A DNA stretch of 15,062 nucleotides, taken from contig MU646317.1 in the NCBI GenBank assembly GCA_026770585.1, forward strand, positions 293,538 through 308,599, given 5' to 3'. The notes below the pieces were generated by a model. It was not told the origin of the DNA, ran no database searches, and was given only the letters and a program-made list of their open reading frames with translations. Position 1 is the stretch's first letter. The number at the start of each line of letters is the position of its first letter. Below are positions 13,901-14,993 of the stretch, piece after piece. The position numbers were made by a program, and so were the translations under genes. The stretch comes from Baffinella frigidus. Taxonomy: Eukaryota > Cryptophyceae > Cryptomonadales > Baffinellaceae.

Positions 13901-14993
13901 GAAGTTCAGGCTTTAGCCTTTAGGGGCCGGGCTGTGGCATCAACGACAGGAAATCTCGAATCACTCAAGAGTGTCGTGTAGGGTATAGGGTTCAGGGTTT
14001 TGGGTTTCGTTTTCCGGGTTTAGGGTTCAGGTGGGGGATGGCCGGTTTCGGGTCTCGGGTTTCGGGTTTCGGGTTTCGGGGTTGCCGCGAGGGCGTGGAG
14101 GATCGCCGCGCGCCCCTTCTCCCCCACCTTCTCCTCCTTCCCCGACCCCGGGTGTAAAATTGGGTGTAAGGGGGTTGAAAAAAGGTGTGGGGTGTATACC
14201 GCGAGGCCGTGGAGGATGGCCGCGCGCCCCTTCTCGGTCACCTTCTCCTCCTTACCGGACCCCGCCGCGATCAGCCGCGCTACGATCACCTGGTGTGCGG
14301 TTTCGGGTTTGGAGTTTGGGGCTTATGGTGCATGGTTTATGGTGTGTGGTGCATGGTTTATGGTTTGTGGTTTGTGGTTTAGGGTTTAGGGTTTAGGGTT
14401 TATGGTGTATGGTGTATGGTGTAGGGTGGTGTAGGGTGTAGGGTGTAGGGTGTAGGGTGTAGGGTTTAGAGTTTAGAGTTTGGGGGTGAGGGTTTAGGGT
14501 GCAAGACCTCGGCACGCTCCTTGTCGGCGCACACGGCCGCGAGGAGGTCCTGGTTTAGGGTTTGGAGTTTAGAGTTGAGGGTTTAGGGTTGAGGGTTTAT
14601 TGGTTATGGTTTATGTTTTATGTTTTATGTTTTATGGTTTATGGTTTATGTTTCATGGCGTATGGTGTATGGTTGATGGTTTACGGTTTATGGTTTACCA
14701 CGACGGAGAAATCCACAGTGCTCGTGCACCGTCCGAGCGCCGCCACTCCCCACTCGACGGCGCGCGTCCGCAGCACCTAGGGTGTAGGGTGTAGGGTGTA
14801 AGGTGTAGGGTGTAGGGTGTAGGGTGTAGAGGACGGGCGGGAGGAGGGAGGGAGGGAGGGAGGGAGAGGGGGGGGGAGGGAGCGGCAAGAGAGGAGAGGA
14901 GAGAGGGACAGACAGCGGCAGGGGGAGGGGACACACCTCGCTCTGCCGCTCCCGCGCATCCTTGAGCGTCTCCGCCGGCACCTCAGGCGCCGC
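178..14993 (-). CDS. Partial gene, 39 exons: UPL1/HUWE1-like giant HECT E3 ubiquitin ligase (central part)
   Basis: Members of this family transfer ubiquitin from E2 to substrates through a C-terminal HECT domain; the long N-terminal part is an armadillo-like solenoid that binds substrates. Seen here: 39 minus-strand exons, each bounded by AG on its 5' side and GT (one GC) on its 3' side, join into 1,188 codons without a stop. Phases match at all 38 junctions (31 are phase 0). Recognisable family segments occur in family order: PAWLCPCMLT, LARDHAMAMAFFNQGG, QTEI...RDPLVFARAV, a Lys/Glu linker, FTDLVKFYPGC, TRKKVLAEI, HIDLHHPSASKT/CAALLRPLDVL, acidic tracts, DHPML, RWTDDG. HUWE1 has SLDLSSPN..TVNAALKPLETL at the LRPLDVL position and plant UPL1 has RWTDDGQ at the RWTDDG position (recalled from family knowledge). 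UBA, UBM and HECT domains are not in the window. Exon calls were made by hand without transcript data; small extra exons may be missed. Confidence 0.85.
278..1150. other. Longest intron, with a non-repeat AT-richer island at about 500-1010
   Basis: The largest intron (873 bp). Apart from heptamers at both ends it holds roughly 500 bp of more AT-rich sequence with small internal repeats: AATCTGGTCATAATAA twice (756-771, 776-791) and GCCATCTAT three times (744, 804, 823). No open frame or terminal repeat marks it as a known element. Confidence 0.6.
1027..1048 (-). repeat. Donor-side copy of exon 38
   Basis: GCCGTCCAGCAG|GTCCCCCC in gene sense matches the exon 38 3' edge and donor. Short, with two replacement changes upstream of the match. 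Confidence 0.55.
1151..1202 (-). CDS. Exon 38, UPL1/HUWE1-like gene
   Basis: 52 nt, phase 1 in and phase 2 out, reading GMGGAEDGFVGNSASS plus a split Arg. Acceptor GGAAACAG, donor GTCCCCTCC. The split codon AG|A joins exon 39 to give R-WTDDG. A short donor-side copy lies at 1027-1048. Confidence 0.78.
1321..1448 (-). repeat. Two donor-side copies of exon 37
   Basis: Copies at 1321-1356 and 1421-1448 of GRQHRMFPSDY. The first reads GRQHRMFPSNYG and is followed by donor-like G|GTACCCC. Changes include synonymous CAT/CAC and CCC/CCT and one Asp/Asn. Either could supply the real 3' splice partner. Confidence 0.75.
1517..1574 (-). CDS. Exon 37, UPL1/HUWE1-like gene
   Basis: 58 nt, phase 0 in and phase 1 out, reading VSRRDGMLFGGSFFDGRQH plus a split Arg. 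Acceptor CGTAACGCAG. I chose donor GTATGTTCC because its phase matches exon 38. The frame also continues through MFPSDY, and that stretch is repeated in frame at 1321-1356 and 1421-1448, so the true 3' end may be further downstream. Confidence 0.65.
1575..1896 (+). repeat. TTTAGGG-type intron 36
   Basis: Holds a run of perfect TTTAGGG units around 1588-1640, degenerate TTTCGGG/TTCAGGG units, a GC-rich unique stretch around 1650-1750 in which I see no exon boundaries, and the exon 36 donor copy. Confidence 0.85.
1781..1799 (-). repeat. Donor-side copy of exon 36
   Basis: Short copy of the last nine exon bases plus donor of exon 36, about 100 bp downstream. Identical over the exon part. Confidence 0.65.
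1897..1943 (-). CDS. Exon 36, UPL1/HUWE1-like gene
   Basis: 47 nt, phase 1 in and phase 0 out, reading (G)RAAQLAMAGRAGGAP. Acceptor CCGAAAACAG, donor GTGAGACTC. A copy of the donor edge (GGCGCGCCG|GTGAGACCC) lies at 1781-1799. Confidence 0.72.
1944..2298 (+). repeat. TTTAGGG/TGTGGGG heptamer array (intron 35)
   Basis: About 350 bp of mixed TTTAGGG, TTTGGGG and TGTGGGG units with few interruptions, followed by the exon 35 copy. No other feature seen. Confidence 0.92.
2299..2331 (-). repeat. Donor-side copy of exon 35
   Basis: Copy reading AAGQFLFVAE with donor GTCGCTCCCC. Three synonymous changes (TTT/TTC, CTC/CTT, GCC/GCG) and one Gly to Val. Confidence 0.8.
2409..2463 (-). CDS. Exon 35, UPL1/HUWE1-like gene
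   Basis: 55 nt, phase 0 in and phase 1 out, reading DLAAGRADAAGQFLFGAE plus a split Gly. Acceptor CCCGAAAGCAG, donor GTCGCACCCC. The 3' half is copied at 2299-2331. Confidence 0.75.
2619..2748 (-). repeat. Two donor-side copies of exon 34
   Basis: Copies at 2721-2748 and 2619-2640 of the MLARRQ|GT edge, with donors GTTCACCC. The nearer has one synonymous change; the farther has three synonymous changes and one replacement. Confidence 0.8.
2816..2884 (-). CDS. Exon 34, UPL1/HUWE1-like gene (DHPML)
   Basis: 69 nt, phase 0, reading AIPGRVAQQDLPLADHPMLA then RRQ. HUWE1-family proteins have (L)DHPLL/HPLL in the stretch after the acidic region. Acceptor CTCGGACAG, donor GTCTACCCG. Donor-side copies at 2619-2640 and 2721-2748; acceptor-side copy at 2961-2986. 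Confidence 0.8.
2961..2986 (-). repeat. Acceptor-side copy of exon 34
   Basis: Copy of the sequence around the exon 34 acceptor (GACAG|GCAAATCTCCGGGC in gene sense) about 100 bp upstream of the exon. Short. Confidence 0.6.
3027..3074 (+). repeat. Dispersed ~48-bp repeat with inverted ends, copy 1
   Basis: Core from CTCCAAAGTTGA to TCAACTTGAG, with a central TGTACCGCAA(A)CCCAG. Similarity extends about 15 bp left. The ends form an imperfect inverted repeat (CTCAAGTTGAC type). Not heptamer-derived. Sits in intron 33. Confidence 0.8.
3168..3231 (-). repeat. Donor-side copy of exon 33
   Basis: Copy of most of exon 33, reading GGHNALCDNLGNPAGQ with donor GTCCTACACC. Three replacement and one synonymous codon difference, so unlike other copies it looks neutral. 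Confidence 0.8.
3313..3387 (-). CDS. Exon 33, UPL1/HUWE1-like gene
   Basis: 75 nt, phase 0, reading VIRLPMGGRGGPNALRDNLG then NAAGQ. The acceptor CTGATGCAG lies inside an open frame (see the possible extension upstream), donor GTCCTACC. A nearly complete copy lies at 3168-3231. Confidence 0.75.
3388..3560 (-). other. Possible 5' extension of exon 33 with a 57-bp in-frame repeat
   Basis: Directly upstream of exon 33 and in its frame, an open stretch runs for about 55 codons (back to a stop near 3555). It includes KRELDRYREAWELIYDAEAL and REVDTKIAEWELTYDAQALM, two copies of a 19-residue unit. Over the best-aligned nine codons, four of six differences are synonymous. Third positions are less GC-rich than in other exons. 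Either exon 33 is longer than I call it, or this is an old coding duplicate now intronic. Confidence 0.45.
3654..3671 (-). repeat. Donor-side copy of exon 32
   Basis: Short copy reading GLQDML with donor GTGCTGG, about 160 bp downstream of exon 32. Two synonymous differences and one Gln to Leu. Confidence 0.6.
3761..3808 (-). repeat. Dispersed ~48-bp repeat with inverted ends, copy 2 (reverse orientation)
   Basis: Reverse-oriented copy just downstream of exon 32, starting CTCAAGTTGACATGCTGG and ending near GTCAACTTTCG. It is the only repeat family in the window found in both orientations, suggesting transposition rather than tandem duplication. Confidence 0.8.
3826..3930 (-). CDS. Exon 32, UPL1/HUWE1-like gene
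   Basis: 105 nt, phase 0, reading VLSLLLPEARGRLDTARI then LDDMLQGGPGQGLQDMQ. Acceptor GTGCACTGCAG, donor GTGTTCGC. The frame stays open downstream through a dispersed repeat. Upstream acceptor-side copies lie at 4019-4092 and near 4109-4150; a donor-side copy at 3654-3671. Confidence 0.8.
3901..4150 (-). repeat. Tandem copies of the exon 32 acceptor region
   Basis: Unit 3901-3973 (first part exon 32, rest intron up to CCTTTTATGCG) recurs at 4019-4092 and, more diverged, at about 4109-4150. In the second unit the exon-like part reads VLSLLLPEAR with five codon differences from exon 32, all synonymous, but the acceptor CAG has become CACG. Confidence 0.8.
4464..4507 (-). repeat. Donor-side copy of exon 31
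   Basis: Copy reading LEGMEMEAEGPQHQ with donor GTCTAAACC, about 50 bp downstream of exon 31. Four of five codon differences are synonymous (CTG/TTG, GGC/GGT, GAA/GAG, CCC/CCT); one is Val to Ala. Confidence 0.82.
4557..4659 (-). CDS. Exon 31, UPL1/HUWE1-like gene
   Basis: 103 nt, phase 2 in and phase 0 out, reading (R)FISSNGAGLLRHDLGNLLE then GMEGMEMEVEGPQHQ. Acceptor CCCGAAAGCAG, donor GTGTGTTTG. An internal GGCATGGAG duplication gives GMEGMEME. Both edges have intronic copies (4464-4507 downstream, 4718-4755 upstream). Confidence 0.83.
4718..4755 (-). repeat. Acceptor-side copy of exon 31
   Basis: Copy of the first ~33 nt of exon 31, reading FISSNAAGLLR, preceded by GGCAAG instead of GCAGG. 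Two synonymous changes (CTG/CTC, CGG/CGC) and one Gly to Ala. Confidence 0.8.
4902..4919 (-). repeat. Donor-side copy of exon 30
   Basis: Copy of the last ~15 nt of exon 30 with its donor (ATCACGGAGCG|GTGCGACCC), just right of a (CTCCCT)n tract. Two of the codons are changed. Too short to be a likely exon. Confidence 0.65.
4916..4992. repeat. CTCCCT simple repeat
   Basis: About ten CTCCCT units followed by CT-rich sequence, downstream of exon 30 in its intron; purine-rich in the transcript. A similar CTCCCT/CTCACC tract lies at 4157-4222 in the next intron. Confidence 0.92.
5007..5078 (-). CDS. Exon 30, UPL1/HUWE1-like gene
   Basis: 72 nt, phase 2 in and out, reading (R)AGEMLLAQDYTAQARQEL then DSIME plus a split Arg. 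Acceptor GCGAAGCAG, donor GTAACCCC. The 5' edge is copied three times upstream (5151-5180, 5230-5270, 5355-5380) and the 3' edge once downstream (4902-4919). Confidence 0.83.
5151..5380 (-). repeat. Three acceptor-side copies of exon 30
   Basis: Copies of the acceptor plus first 20 to 39 nt of exon 30 at 5151-5180, 5230-5270 and 5355-5380, separated by heptamer repeats. The longest reads (G)AGEMLLAQDYTA. By hand count all nine differences from exon 30 are synonymous (for example GAG/GAA, CTG/TTG, CAG/CAA, GCC/GCT, GGA/GGT). None has a clear downstream donor except possibly the first (GTAACCTG). Confidence 0.8.
5535..5611 (-). CDS. Exon 29, UPL1/HUWE1-like gene (acidic tract 3)
   Basis: 77 nt, phase 0 in and phase 2 out, reading GHLGEENSRDYEDDDSGADD then DFDDG plus a split Arg. 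Acceptor GTGACTCGCAG, donor GTGAGCCCC. Completes the acidic region. The split codon AG|G is restored by exon 30. Confidence 0.85.
5682..5783. repeat. 51-bp tandem repeat, two copies, next to the exon 28 donor
   Basis: Units at 5682-5732 and 5733-5783 share GGA(C/T)(G/A)GGCCCGCCTC(A/G)GGAACGGC(G/A)TG. The period is a multiple of three and in gene sense reads repeated LSHAVPEAG. Adjacent to the donor, as with several other intronic repeats here. Confidence 0.8.
5790..5861 (-). CDS. Exon 28, UPL1/HUWE1-like gene (acidic tract 2)
   Basis: 72 nt, phase 0, reading EDSEGEGDEDEEMDDASS then QMHDEQ. Acceptor CACGGTGCAG, donor GTCGCCCTCC. The frame stays open downstream through a 51-bp repeat (5682-5783) to a stop near 5620, so intron retention would add a short Pro/Ala-rich tail. 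Confidence 0.82.
6138..6344 (-). CDS. Exon 27, UPL1/HUWE1-like gene (acidic tract 1)
   Basis: 207 nt, 69 codons, phase 0. EGEGEGELSGEGDLSG at the start, then a helix AMPLLEDSFDDLEEHEAREA, then LLHG followed by three Asp runs of six, eight and nine residues, ending in Glu. HUWE1 and UPL1 have a long acidic stretch between the LKPLETL segment and the C-terminal half, so position fits. Asp runs mix GAT and GAC. Acceptor ACGCTCGCAG, donor GTAACCTCG. The plus-strand poly-His/Pro frame is a shadow. Confidence 0.88.
6486..6892. repeat. Four copies of a ~40-bp GTACGGGGGGGCTCG unit in intron 26
   Basis: Copies near 6486-6527, 6629-6670, 6792-6840 and 6851-6892, of type GAAACAGGC..GACGTACGGGGGGGCTCGCAACCT. 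The last copy is the actual 5' splice region of exon 26. At least two others keep a donor-like GGTTGCGAGCC or GGTAACGAGCC in gene sense. The interval (about 550 bp between exons 26 and 27) otherwise holds heptamer repeats and short unique sequence. Confidence 0.8.
6893..6952 (-). CDS. Exon 26, UPL1/HUWE1-like gene
   Basis: 60 nt, phase 0, reading DSSMMLHLEGDGPSGVDAAE. Acceptor CCGTGAAGCAG, donor GTTGCGAGCC. The donor and the first ~40 bases of the intron are repeated three more times downstream (6486-6850). Confidence 0.75.
6953..7244 (+). repeat. TTTAGGG-type heptamer array (intron 25)
   Basis: Degenerate TTTAGGG, TTCAGGG and TTGAGGG units fill the whole intron between exons 25 and 26. No other feature seen. 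Confidence 0.92.
7245..7295 (-). CDS. Exon 25, UPL1/HUWE1-like gene
   Basis: 51 nt, phase 0, reading VSTDIGGADVSAIAPDR. Acceptor CCGAAAGCAG, donor GTAAACCTCGC, a repeat-like donor. Low-complexity linker between the LRPLDVL segment and the acidic region. Confidence 0.72.
7475..7688 (-). CDS. Exon 24, UPL1/HUWE1-like gene (CAALLRPLDVL)
   Basis: 214 nt, phase 2 in and phase 0 out. Starts (T)CAALLRPLDVLCSSSDP, the conserved continuation of exon 23, then becomes a long Gly/Pro/Ser-rich loop (APPQPRVPTGLEALSPSGG, GPGGILLRGERSRAVGG, ESDAMLSGAEGVDAHG). Acceptor CCCCTCCGCAG, donor GTTCGACCC. Overlapping plus-strand frames here are shadows. Confidence 0.87.
7922..7951 (-). repeat. Donor-side copy of exon 23, 30 nt, phase-symmetric
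   Basis: Copy of the last 30 nt of exon 23 with AG before (GTCCAG) and GT after (GTGTCAAACC). Spliced in, it would add TDLHHPYASQ without a frameshift. Both codon differences are replacements, and the upstream sequence in gene sense is a 28-G run rather than pyrimidines, so I think it is not a normal exon. Confidence 0.75.
7957..7984. repeat. 28-base C homopolymer
   Basis: Uninterrupted run of 28 C on the plus strand (G in the transcript) between exon 23 and its downstream copy. The length is likely unstable and could be an assembly uncertainty. Confidence 0.95.
8062..8126 (-). CDS. Exon 23, UPL1/HUWE1-like gene (HIDLHHPSASKT)
   Basis: 65 nt, phase 0 in and phase 2 out, reading VPAAICTALSHIDLHHPSAS then K and a split Thr. 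HUWE1 has PHSLDLSSPN...TVNAALKPLETL at the equivalent place (recalled), and exon 24 supplies the continuation CAALLRPLDVL. Acceptor CACACCAG, donor GTCAACCTC. Confidence 0.9.
8288..8350 (-). CDS. Exon 22, UPL1/HUWE1-like gene
   Basis: 63 nt, phase 0, reading APPNAPPTSNIEALRLMLDH plus K. Acceptor CCCAAACCAG, donor GTTCAAACCCC. A Pro-rich loop then a helix leading into exon 23. Confidence 0.75.
8495..8544 (-). CDS. Exon 21, UPL1/HUWE1-like gene (GC donor)
   Basis: 50 nt, phase 1 in and phase 0 out, reading (G)LADVLYNFTAAKMQHQ. Acceptor CCCGAAAGCAG. No GT is in phase at the 3' end; the boundary CAG|GCACACCCC fits a GC-AG intron and keeps frame with exon 22. Alternatively the exon ends elsewhere and I have misread it. 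Confidence 0.72.
8545..8744 (+). repeat. TTTGGGG/TTTAGGG heptamer array (intron 20)
   Basis: Heptamers occupy the intron almost completely. The 8351-8494 (intron 21) and 8794-9052 (intron 19) introns are of the same kind. Confidence 0.92.
8745..8793 (-). CDS. Exon 20, UPL1/HUWE1-like gene
   Basis: 49 nt, phase 0 in and phase 1 out, reading ALAPKRAMATHLAMLH plus a split Gly. Acceptor CCTCAAGCAG, donor GTCTCCCAACCC. With exon 21 it gives HLAMLHGLADVLYNF, a continuous hydrophobic helix pair. This phase match is good support for both small exons. Confidence 0.8.
9053..9115 (-). CDS. Exon 19, UPL1/HUWE1-like gene (RSxxxRKKVLAEI)
   Basis: 63 nt, phase 0, reading ALLSRGSETRKKVLAEIVAA plus L. In plant UPL1 the matching segment reads roughly VRSAEGRRRV..EI. 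Acceptor CGAAACGCAG, donor GTGCTTACCC. Confidence 0.85.
9234..9326 (+). repeat. Adjacent TTTAGTA and GTTGAGT heptamer arrays (intron 18)
   Basis: About six TTTAGTA units followed at once by about six to seven GTTGAGT units. Both keep the 7-bp period but differ from the telomere-type unit, showing local spreading of variant units. Confidence 0.92.
9387..9476 (-). CDS. Exon 18, UPL1/HUWE1-like gene
   Basis: 90 nt, phase 0, reading ETIEGNRKDAAAAPDASL then NELAAQAVALTQ. Acceptor CCCTGAACAG, donor GTGAACCCG. Joins directly to exon 19 to form AAQAVALTQ-ALLSRGSETR, a helix leading into a conserved segment. Confidence 0.78.
9760..9846 (-). CDS. Exon 17, UPL1/HUWE1-like gene
   Basis: 87 nt, phase 0, reading VDLSSALSPRKRGTESFTSF then LLREVLAAQ. 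Acceptor CTCTCGGCAG preceded by a long CT tract, donor GTCAACCCC. S(F)xxxLLxxxL resembles the family segment that follows the FTDLVKFYP part. Confidence 0.8.
9849..9976. repeat. GA-rich simple repeat with GCGTCAGAGAG motif
   Basis: Intron 16 simple repeat (GAGAGA with interspersed GAGCGTCAGAGAG and a short TGTG run). In gene sense it is a long CT pyrimidine tract just upstream of the exon 17 acceptor CTCTCGGCAG, so it may serve as its polypyrimidine tract. Confidence 0.9.
10054..10293 (-). CDS. Exon 16 (largest), UPL1/HUWE1-like gene
   Basis: 240 nt, 80 codons, phase 0. Residues ~10-32 are a Lys/Glu coiled-coil-like run (AKKEEEAKKKKAADEKKKEE). Then comes a conserved segment, HAIKPANLMRYFTDLVKF YPGCTYFLNKY, resembling the family's (F)VLKLLT(D/E)IL..Y...V..LL. 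It ends in a Gly/Ser loop (GAESGDGNGSK). Acceptor CCCCAAAGCAG, donor GTGCGATATGG. Confidence 0.88.
10445..10522 (-). CDS. Exon 15, UPL1/HUWE1-like gene
   Basis: 78 nt, phase 0, reading VRKLIKDLRAKLAPPEKK then DASEPDQM. Acceptor CTGAAGCAG, donor GTCAACCCG. Basic helix followed by an acidic loop. Confidence 0.75.
10523..10751 (+). repeat. TTTGGGG then TGTAGGG heptamer arrays (intron 14)
   Basis: A TTTGGGG block (about 10570-10640), a short TTTAGGG block and a TGTAGGG block (about 10684-10745) fill the intron. Each variant is blocked rather than mixed. Confidence 0.93.
10752..10829 (-). CDS. Exon 14, UPL1/HUWE1-like gene
   Basis: 78 nt, phase 0, reading VGGSARKGHHSHSKKYEG then TNQIMAVL. Acceptor CCCTAACCCAG, donor GTCTGGAACC. 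HUWE1/UPL1 proteins have a basic KSHRK/HSK..P segment just before a conserved helix (VI..LLE.V) at this position, and KGHHSHSKK...IMAVL resembles it. Confidence 0.75.
10986..11029 (-). repeat. Donor-side copy of exon 13
   Basis: Divergent copy of the 3' end of exon 13, reading LGKAGDASLMHDST with donor GTACACCAG. A possible acceptor (GGGCAAG) would give an in-frame 33-nt exon, AGDASLMHDST. Treated as a copy rather than an exon because the acceptor is weak. Confidence 0.6.
11076..11246 (-). CDS. Exon 13, UPL1/HUWE1-like gene (ATPGK repeat linker)
   Basis: 171 nt, phase 0. A low-complexity linker of imperfect repeats of type (D/E)ATPGK(S/G/M): EGATPAKTDATPAKGEAGK, then VDATPGKSEAGK, AEATPGKSDATPGKGDATPG and KMDDSM. 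Acceptor GCGCGCAG, donor GTACACCCTG. Alternating Pro and Lys suggest an extended, disordered, basic spacer. Same position as the KEK-rich linker of plant UPL1. The plus-strand frame here (LPGVAS repeats) is its shadow. Confidence 0.78.
11462..11497 (-). repeat. Third copy of the ERKDEK exon edge
   Basis: Reads ERKDEKAAAAGA with donor GTAATCCC. The 5' side runs directly into a purine-rich GAGAGGGAGA tract in gene sense (11498-11640), so an in-phase acceptor is uncertain: the available AGs give 36 or 37 nt. Two of three codon differences from exon 12 are synonymous (AAG/AAA, GCT/GCG). Confidence 0.7.
11498..11640. repeat. CT-rich simple repeat (CTCCCT / CTCT)
   Basis: Long pyrimidine tract on the plus strand, hence GAGAGG purine tract in the transcript. 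Intronic. Overlapping long open frames such as serine/leucine repeats here are artefacts of the simple repeat. Confidence 0.9.
11660..11722 (-). CDS. Exon 12, tandem duplicate of exon 11 (charged linker, copy 2)
   Basis: 63 nt, phase 0, reading EVVVRIELVERKDEKAAATG plus A. Acceptor GTCGTCTTAG, donor GTACCGGTC. Duplicates the LVERKDEKxAAxGA half of exon 11 but has its own 5' half. Its symmetrical phase means it could be included or skipped without harm. Confidence 0.6.
11807..11881 (-). CDS. Exon 11, UPL1/HUWE1-like gene (charged linker, copy 1)
   Basis: 75 nt, phase 0, reading VTEQGGVKSISLVERKDEK then TAAAGA. Acceptor CACACCAG, donor GTAACGTTA. Plant UPL1 has a Lys/Glu-rich stretch (KEKEKEK) right after the RDPVVF segment, so position and composition fit. 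Its 3' part recurs in exon 12 and at 11462-11497. Confidence 0.78.
11882..12015. repeat. 20-bp minisatellite, 3.8 copies, in intron 10
   Basis: Units start at 11937, 11957, 11977 and 11997 (AACTGCCGCCCTATCCTGCC and close variants; the last is cut). The rest of the interval is heptamer repeat. This is one of the few tandem arrays here not based on a 7-bp unit. Confidence 0.85.
12016..12066 (-). repeat. Donor-side copy of exon 10, splice-competent and in frame
   Basis: 51 nt copy reading VQRDPLVFARAVRKTCT, with an AG before it (GGCAGAAG) and a GT after it (GTACTATAG), phase 0 at both ends. Of five codon differences from exon 10, four are synonymous (CCC/CCG, CTC/CTT, GCC/GCG, ACC/ACG) and one is Lys to Thr. 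It could be an alternative or extra exon. Including it would repeat the RDPLVF motif, which family members carry once. Confidence 0.75.
12127..12175 (+). repeat. Dispersed ~48-bp repeat with inverted ends, copy 3
   Basis: Third copy, in intron 10 about 8 kb away: CTCCAAAGTTGACGG, TGTACCGCAACCCCAG, GTCAACTTGAG. Flanking similarity with copy 1 begins at the GAGC(C/T)CAGGCTCTT upstream of it. Confidence 0.82.
12215..12418 (-). CDS. Exon 10, UPL1/HUWE1-like gene (QTEI / RDPLVF segment)
   Basis: 204 nt, 68 codons, phase 0. Has VRRMVEDAHALQSSMQTEIR at the start and LLAAAPLVQRDPLVFARAVR near the end. Family members read roughly EDP..LQ.AME.EI ... SFL...P.I.RDPVVF..A...VC, so this is one of the clearest family markers. 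Acceptor CTGACGCAG, donor GTATACCCC. Both edges are duplicated: the 3' 51 nt at 12016-12066 and the 5' ~45 nt at 12487-12535. Confidence 0.9.
12485..12535 (-). repeat. Acceptor-side copy of exon 10
   Basis: Copy of the first ~45 nt of exon 10 with its acceptor (GCCGGAG|GTGCGGCGG), reading VRRMVEDPHALQS. The copy has EDP where exon 10 has EDA; the family usually has EDP here (recalled). Two of three codon differences are synonymous (CGT/CGG, GAT/GAC). No donor follows directly, so it looks truncated. Confidence 0.75.
12744..12803 (-). CDS. Exon 9, UPL1/HUWE1-like gene
   Basis: 60 nt, phase 0, reading VLSAPQATAFAGQAIVTGTL. Acceptor CCCGAAGCAG, donor GTACACCCTACACC, which is the start of a TGTAGGG-type array. 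No specific motif; it sits between two strongly supported exons and keeps frame. Confidence 0.72.
12954..13067 (-). CDS. Exon 8, UPL1/HUWE1-like gene (LARDHAMAM segment)
   Basis: 114 nt, phase 0. Contains KLLQVAMQMASKLARDHAMA then MAFFNQGGLDA. This is the family's armadillo-type motif in which a helix ending LTR/LARDH is followed by A..F...GGL. It is one of the two exons starting with A after the acceptor AG (ACCAG|ATC). Donor GTACTGTCC. Confidence 0.85.
13230..13292 (-). CDS. Exon 7, UPL1/HUWE1-like gene
   Basis: 63 nt, phase 0, reading AGVEGGDGELKSVFLAACIR plus A. Acceptor GATTGCAG, donor GTAAACTCT. The second half is an amphipathic helix. Sequence 13310-13375 just upstream is unique and GC-rich but has no convincing exon boundaries. 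Confidence 0.7.
13412..13504 (-). CDS. Exon 6, UPL1/HUWE1-like gene
   Basis: 93 nt, phase 0, reading VHAVMGLEERDAGVEFASG then IADPKKDGASAM. Acceptor GAAACGGCAG (a second AG nine bases into the exon, GCATGCAG, would break the frame), donor GTGAAACCC. A loop-like acidic/basic linker. Confidence 0.7.
13699..13872 (-). CDS. Exon 5, UPL1/HUWE1-like gene (PAWL segment)
   Basis: 174 nt, phase 0. Begins VLTTEDRACCKLAEDAGCLK, continues with a Gly/Glu-rich loop (GAGEGEGKGEG) and ends CSSPAWLCPCMLT. The ending matches the family segment P-x-WL-x-P-x-LL (PSWLTPLLLL in plant UPL1, as I recall it), which helped identify the gene. Acceptor CCCCTGAACCAG, donor GTGCATTCC. The GEG loop is encoded by a GGGGAG simple repeat and may vary in length. 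Confidence 0.82.
14081..14152 (-). repeat. Donor-side copy of exon 4 (pseudo-exon)
   Basis: Matches the 3' two thirds of exon 4 (GSGKEEKV.EKGRAAILH.LA), about 120 bp downstream in gene sense. There is no AG acceptor before it, and the donor GT is replaced by GC (GCGGCAACCC), so it is probably not spliced. By codon: three synonymous changes (TCC/TCG, GGT/GGG, GCC/GCG) and two replacements. Confidence 0.8.
14200..14289 (-). CDS. Exon 4, UPL1/HUWE1-like gene
   Basis: 90 nt, phase 0, reading VIVARLIAAGSGKEEKV then TEKGRAAILHGLA. Acceptor CCGCACACCAG, donor GTATACACCCC. The downstream two thirds is duplicated at 14081-14152. The paired helices fit the solenoid. Confidence 0.72.
14290..14507 (+). 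repeat. TTTATGG, TTTAGGG and TGTAGGG heptamer arrays (intron 3)
   Basis: Successive blocks of TTTATGG-like, TTTAGGG and TGTAGGG units fill the intron. The next intron to the right (14550-14698) is mostly TTTATGG/TTTTATG units. Confidence 0.92.
14508..14549 (-). CDS. Exon 3 (smallest), UPL1/HUWE1-like gene
   Basis: 42 nt, phase 0 at both ends, reading DLLAAVCADKERAE. Acceptor CCCTAAACCAG, donor GTCTTGCACCC. A 14-residue amphipathic helix. Support is the clean splice signals and the change from repeat to GC-rich unique sequence exactly at the boundaries. Confidence 0.65.
14699..14776 (-). CDS. Exon 2, UPL1/HUWE1-like gene
   Basis: 78 nt, phase 0 at both ends, reading VLRTRAVEWGVAALGRC then TSTVDFSVV. 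The acceptor CACCCTAG is the end of a TGTAGGG-type array, so the splice AG comes directly from the repeat. The donor is GTAAACCATAAACC, also repeat sequence. The Trp-containing helix followed by a Cys-rich turn fits an armadillo-type repeat. Confidence 0.7.
14777..14936 (+). repeat. TGTAGGG array plus GGGA purine tract (intron 1)
   Basis: TGTAGGG units at 14779-14827, then a GGGAGGGA/GGAGAG purine tract to about 14930, which is a pyrimidine tract in the transcript just inside the exon 1 donor. Confidence 0.92.
14937..14993 (-). CDS. Exon 1 of window, UPL1/HUWE1-like gene
   Basis: Reads AAPEVPAETLKDARERQSE, hydrophilic and helical. The acceptor is ...AAAGCAGAG, so the exon may begin at 14995 or, for phase 0, at 14993. 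The donor is GTGTGTCC. The upstream intron is a TTTGGGG-type array running to the window edge. I see no family motif here; it is included because its frame and phase join exon 2. Confidence 0.6.

Noticed and set aside
13880-13985. A further exon between exons 4 and 5
   Set aside because: Unique sequence, yet no splice pair in phase and no recognisable segment; left as intron.
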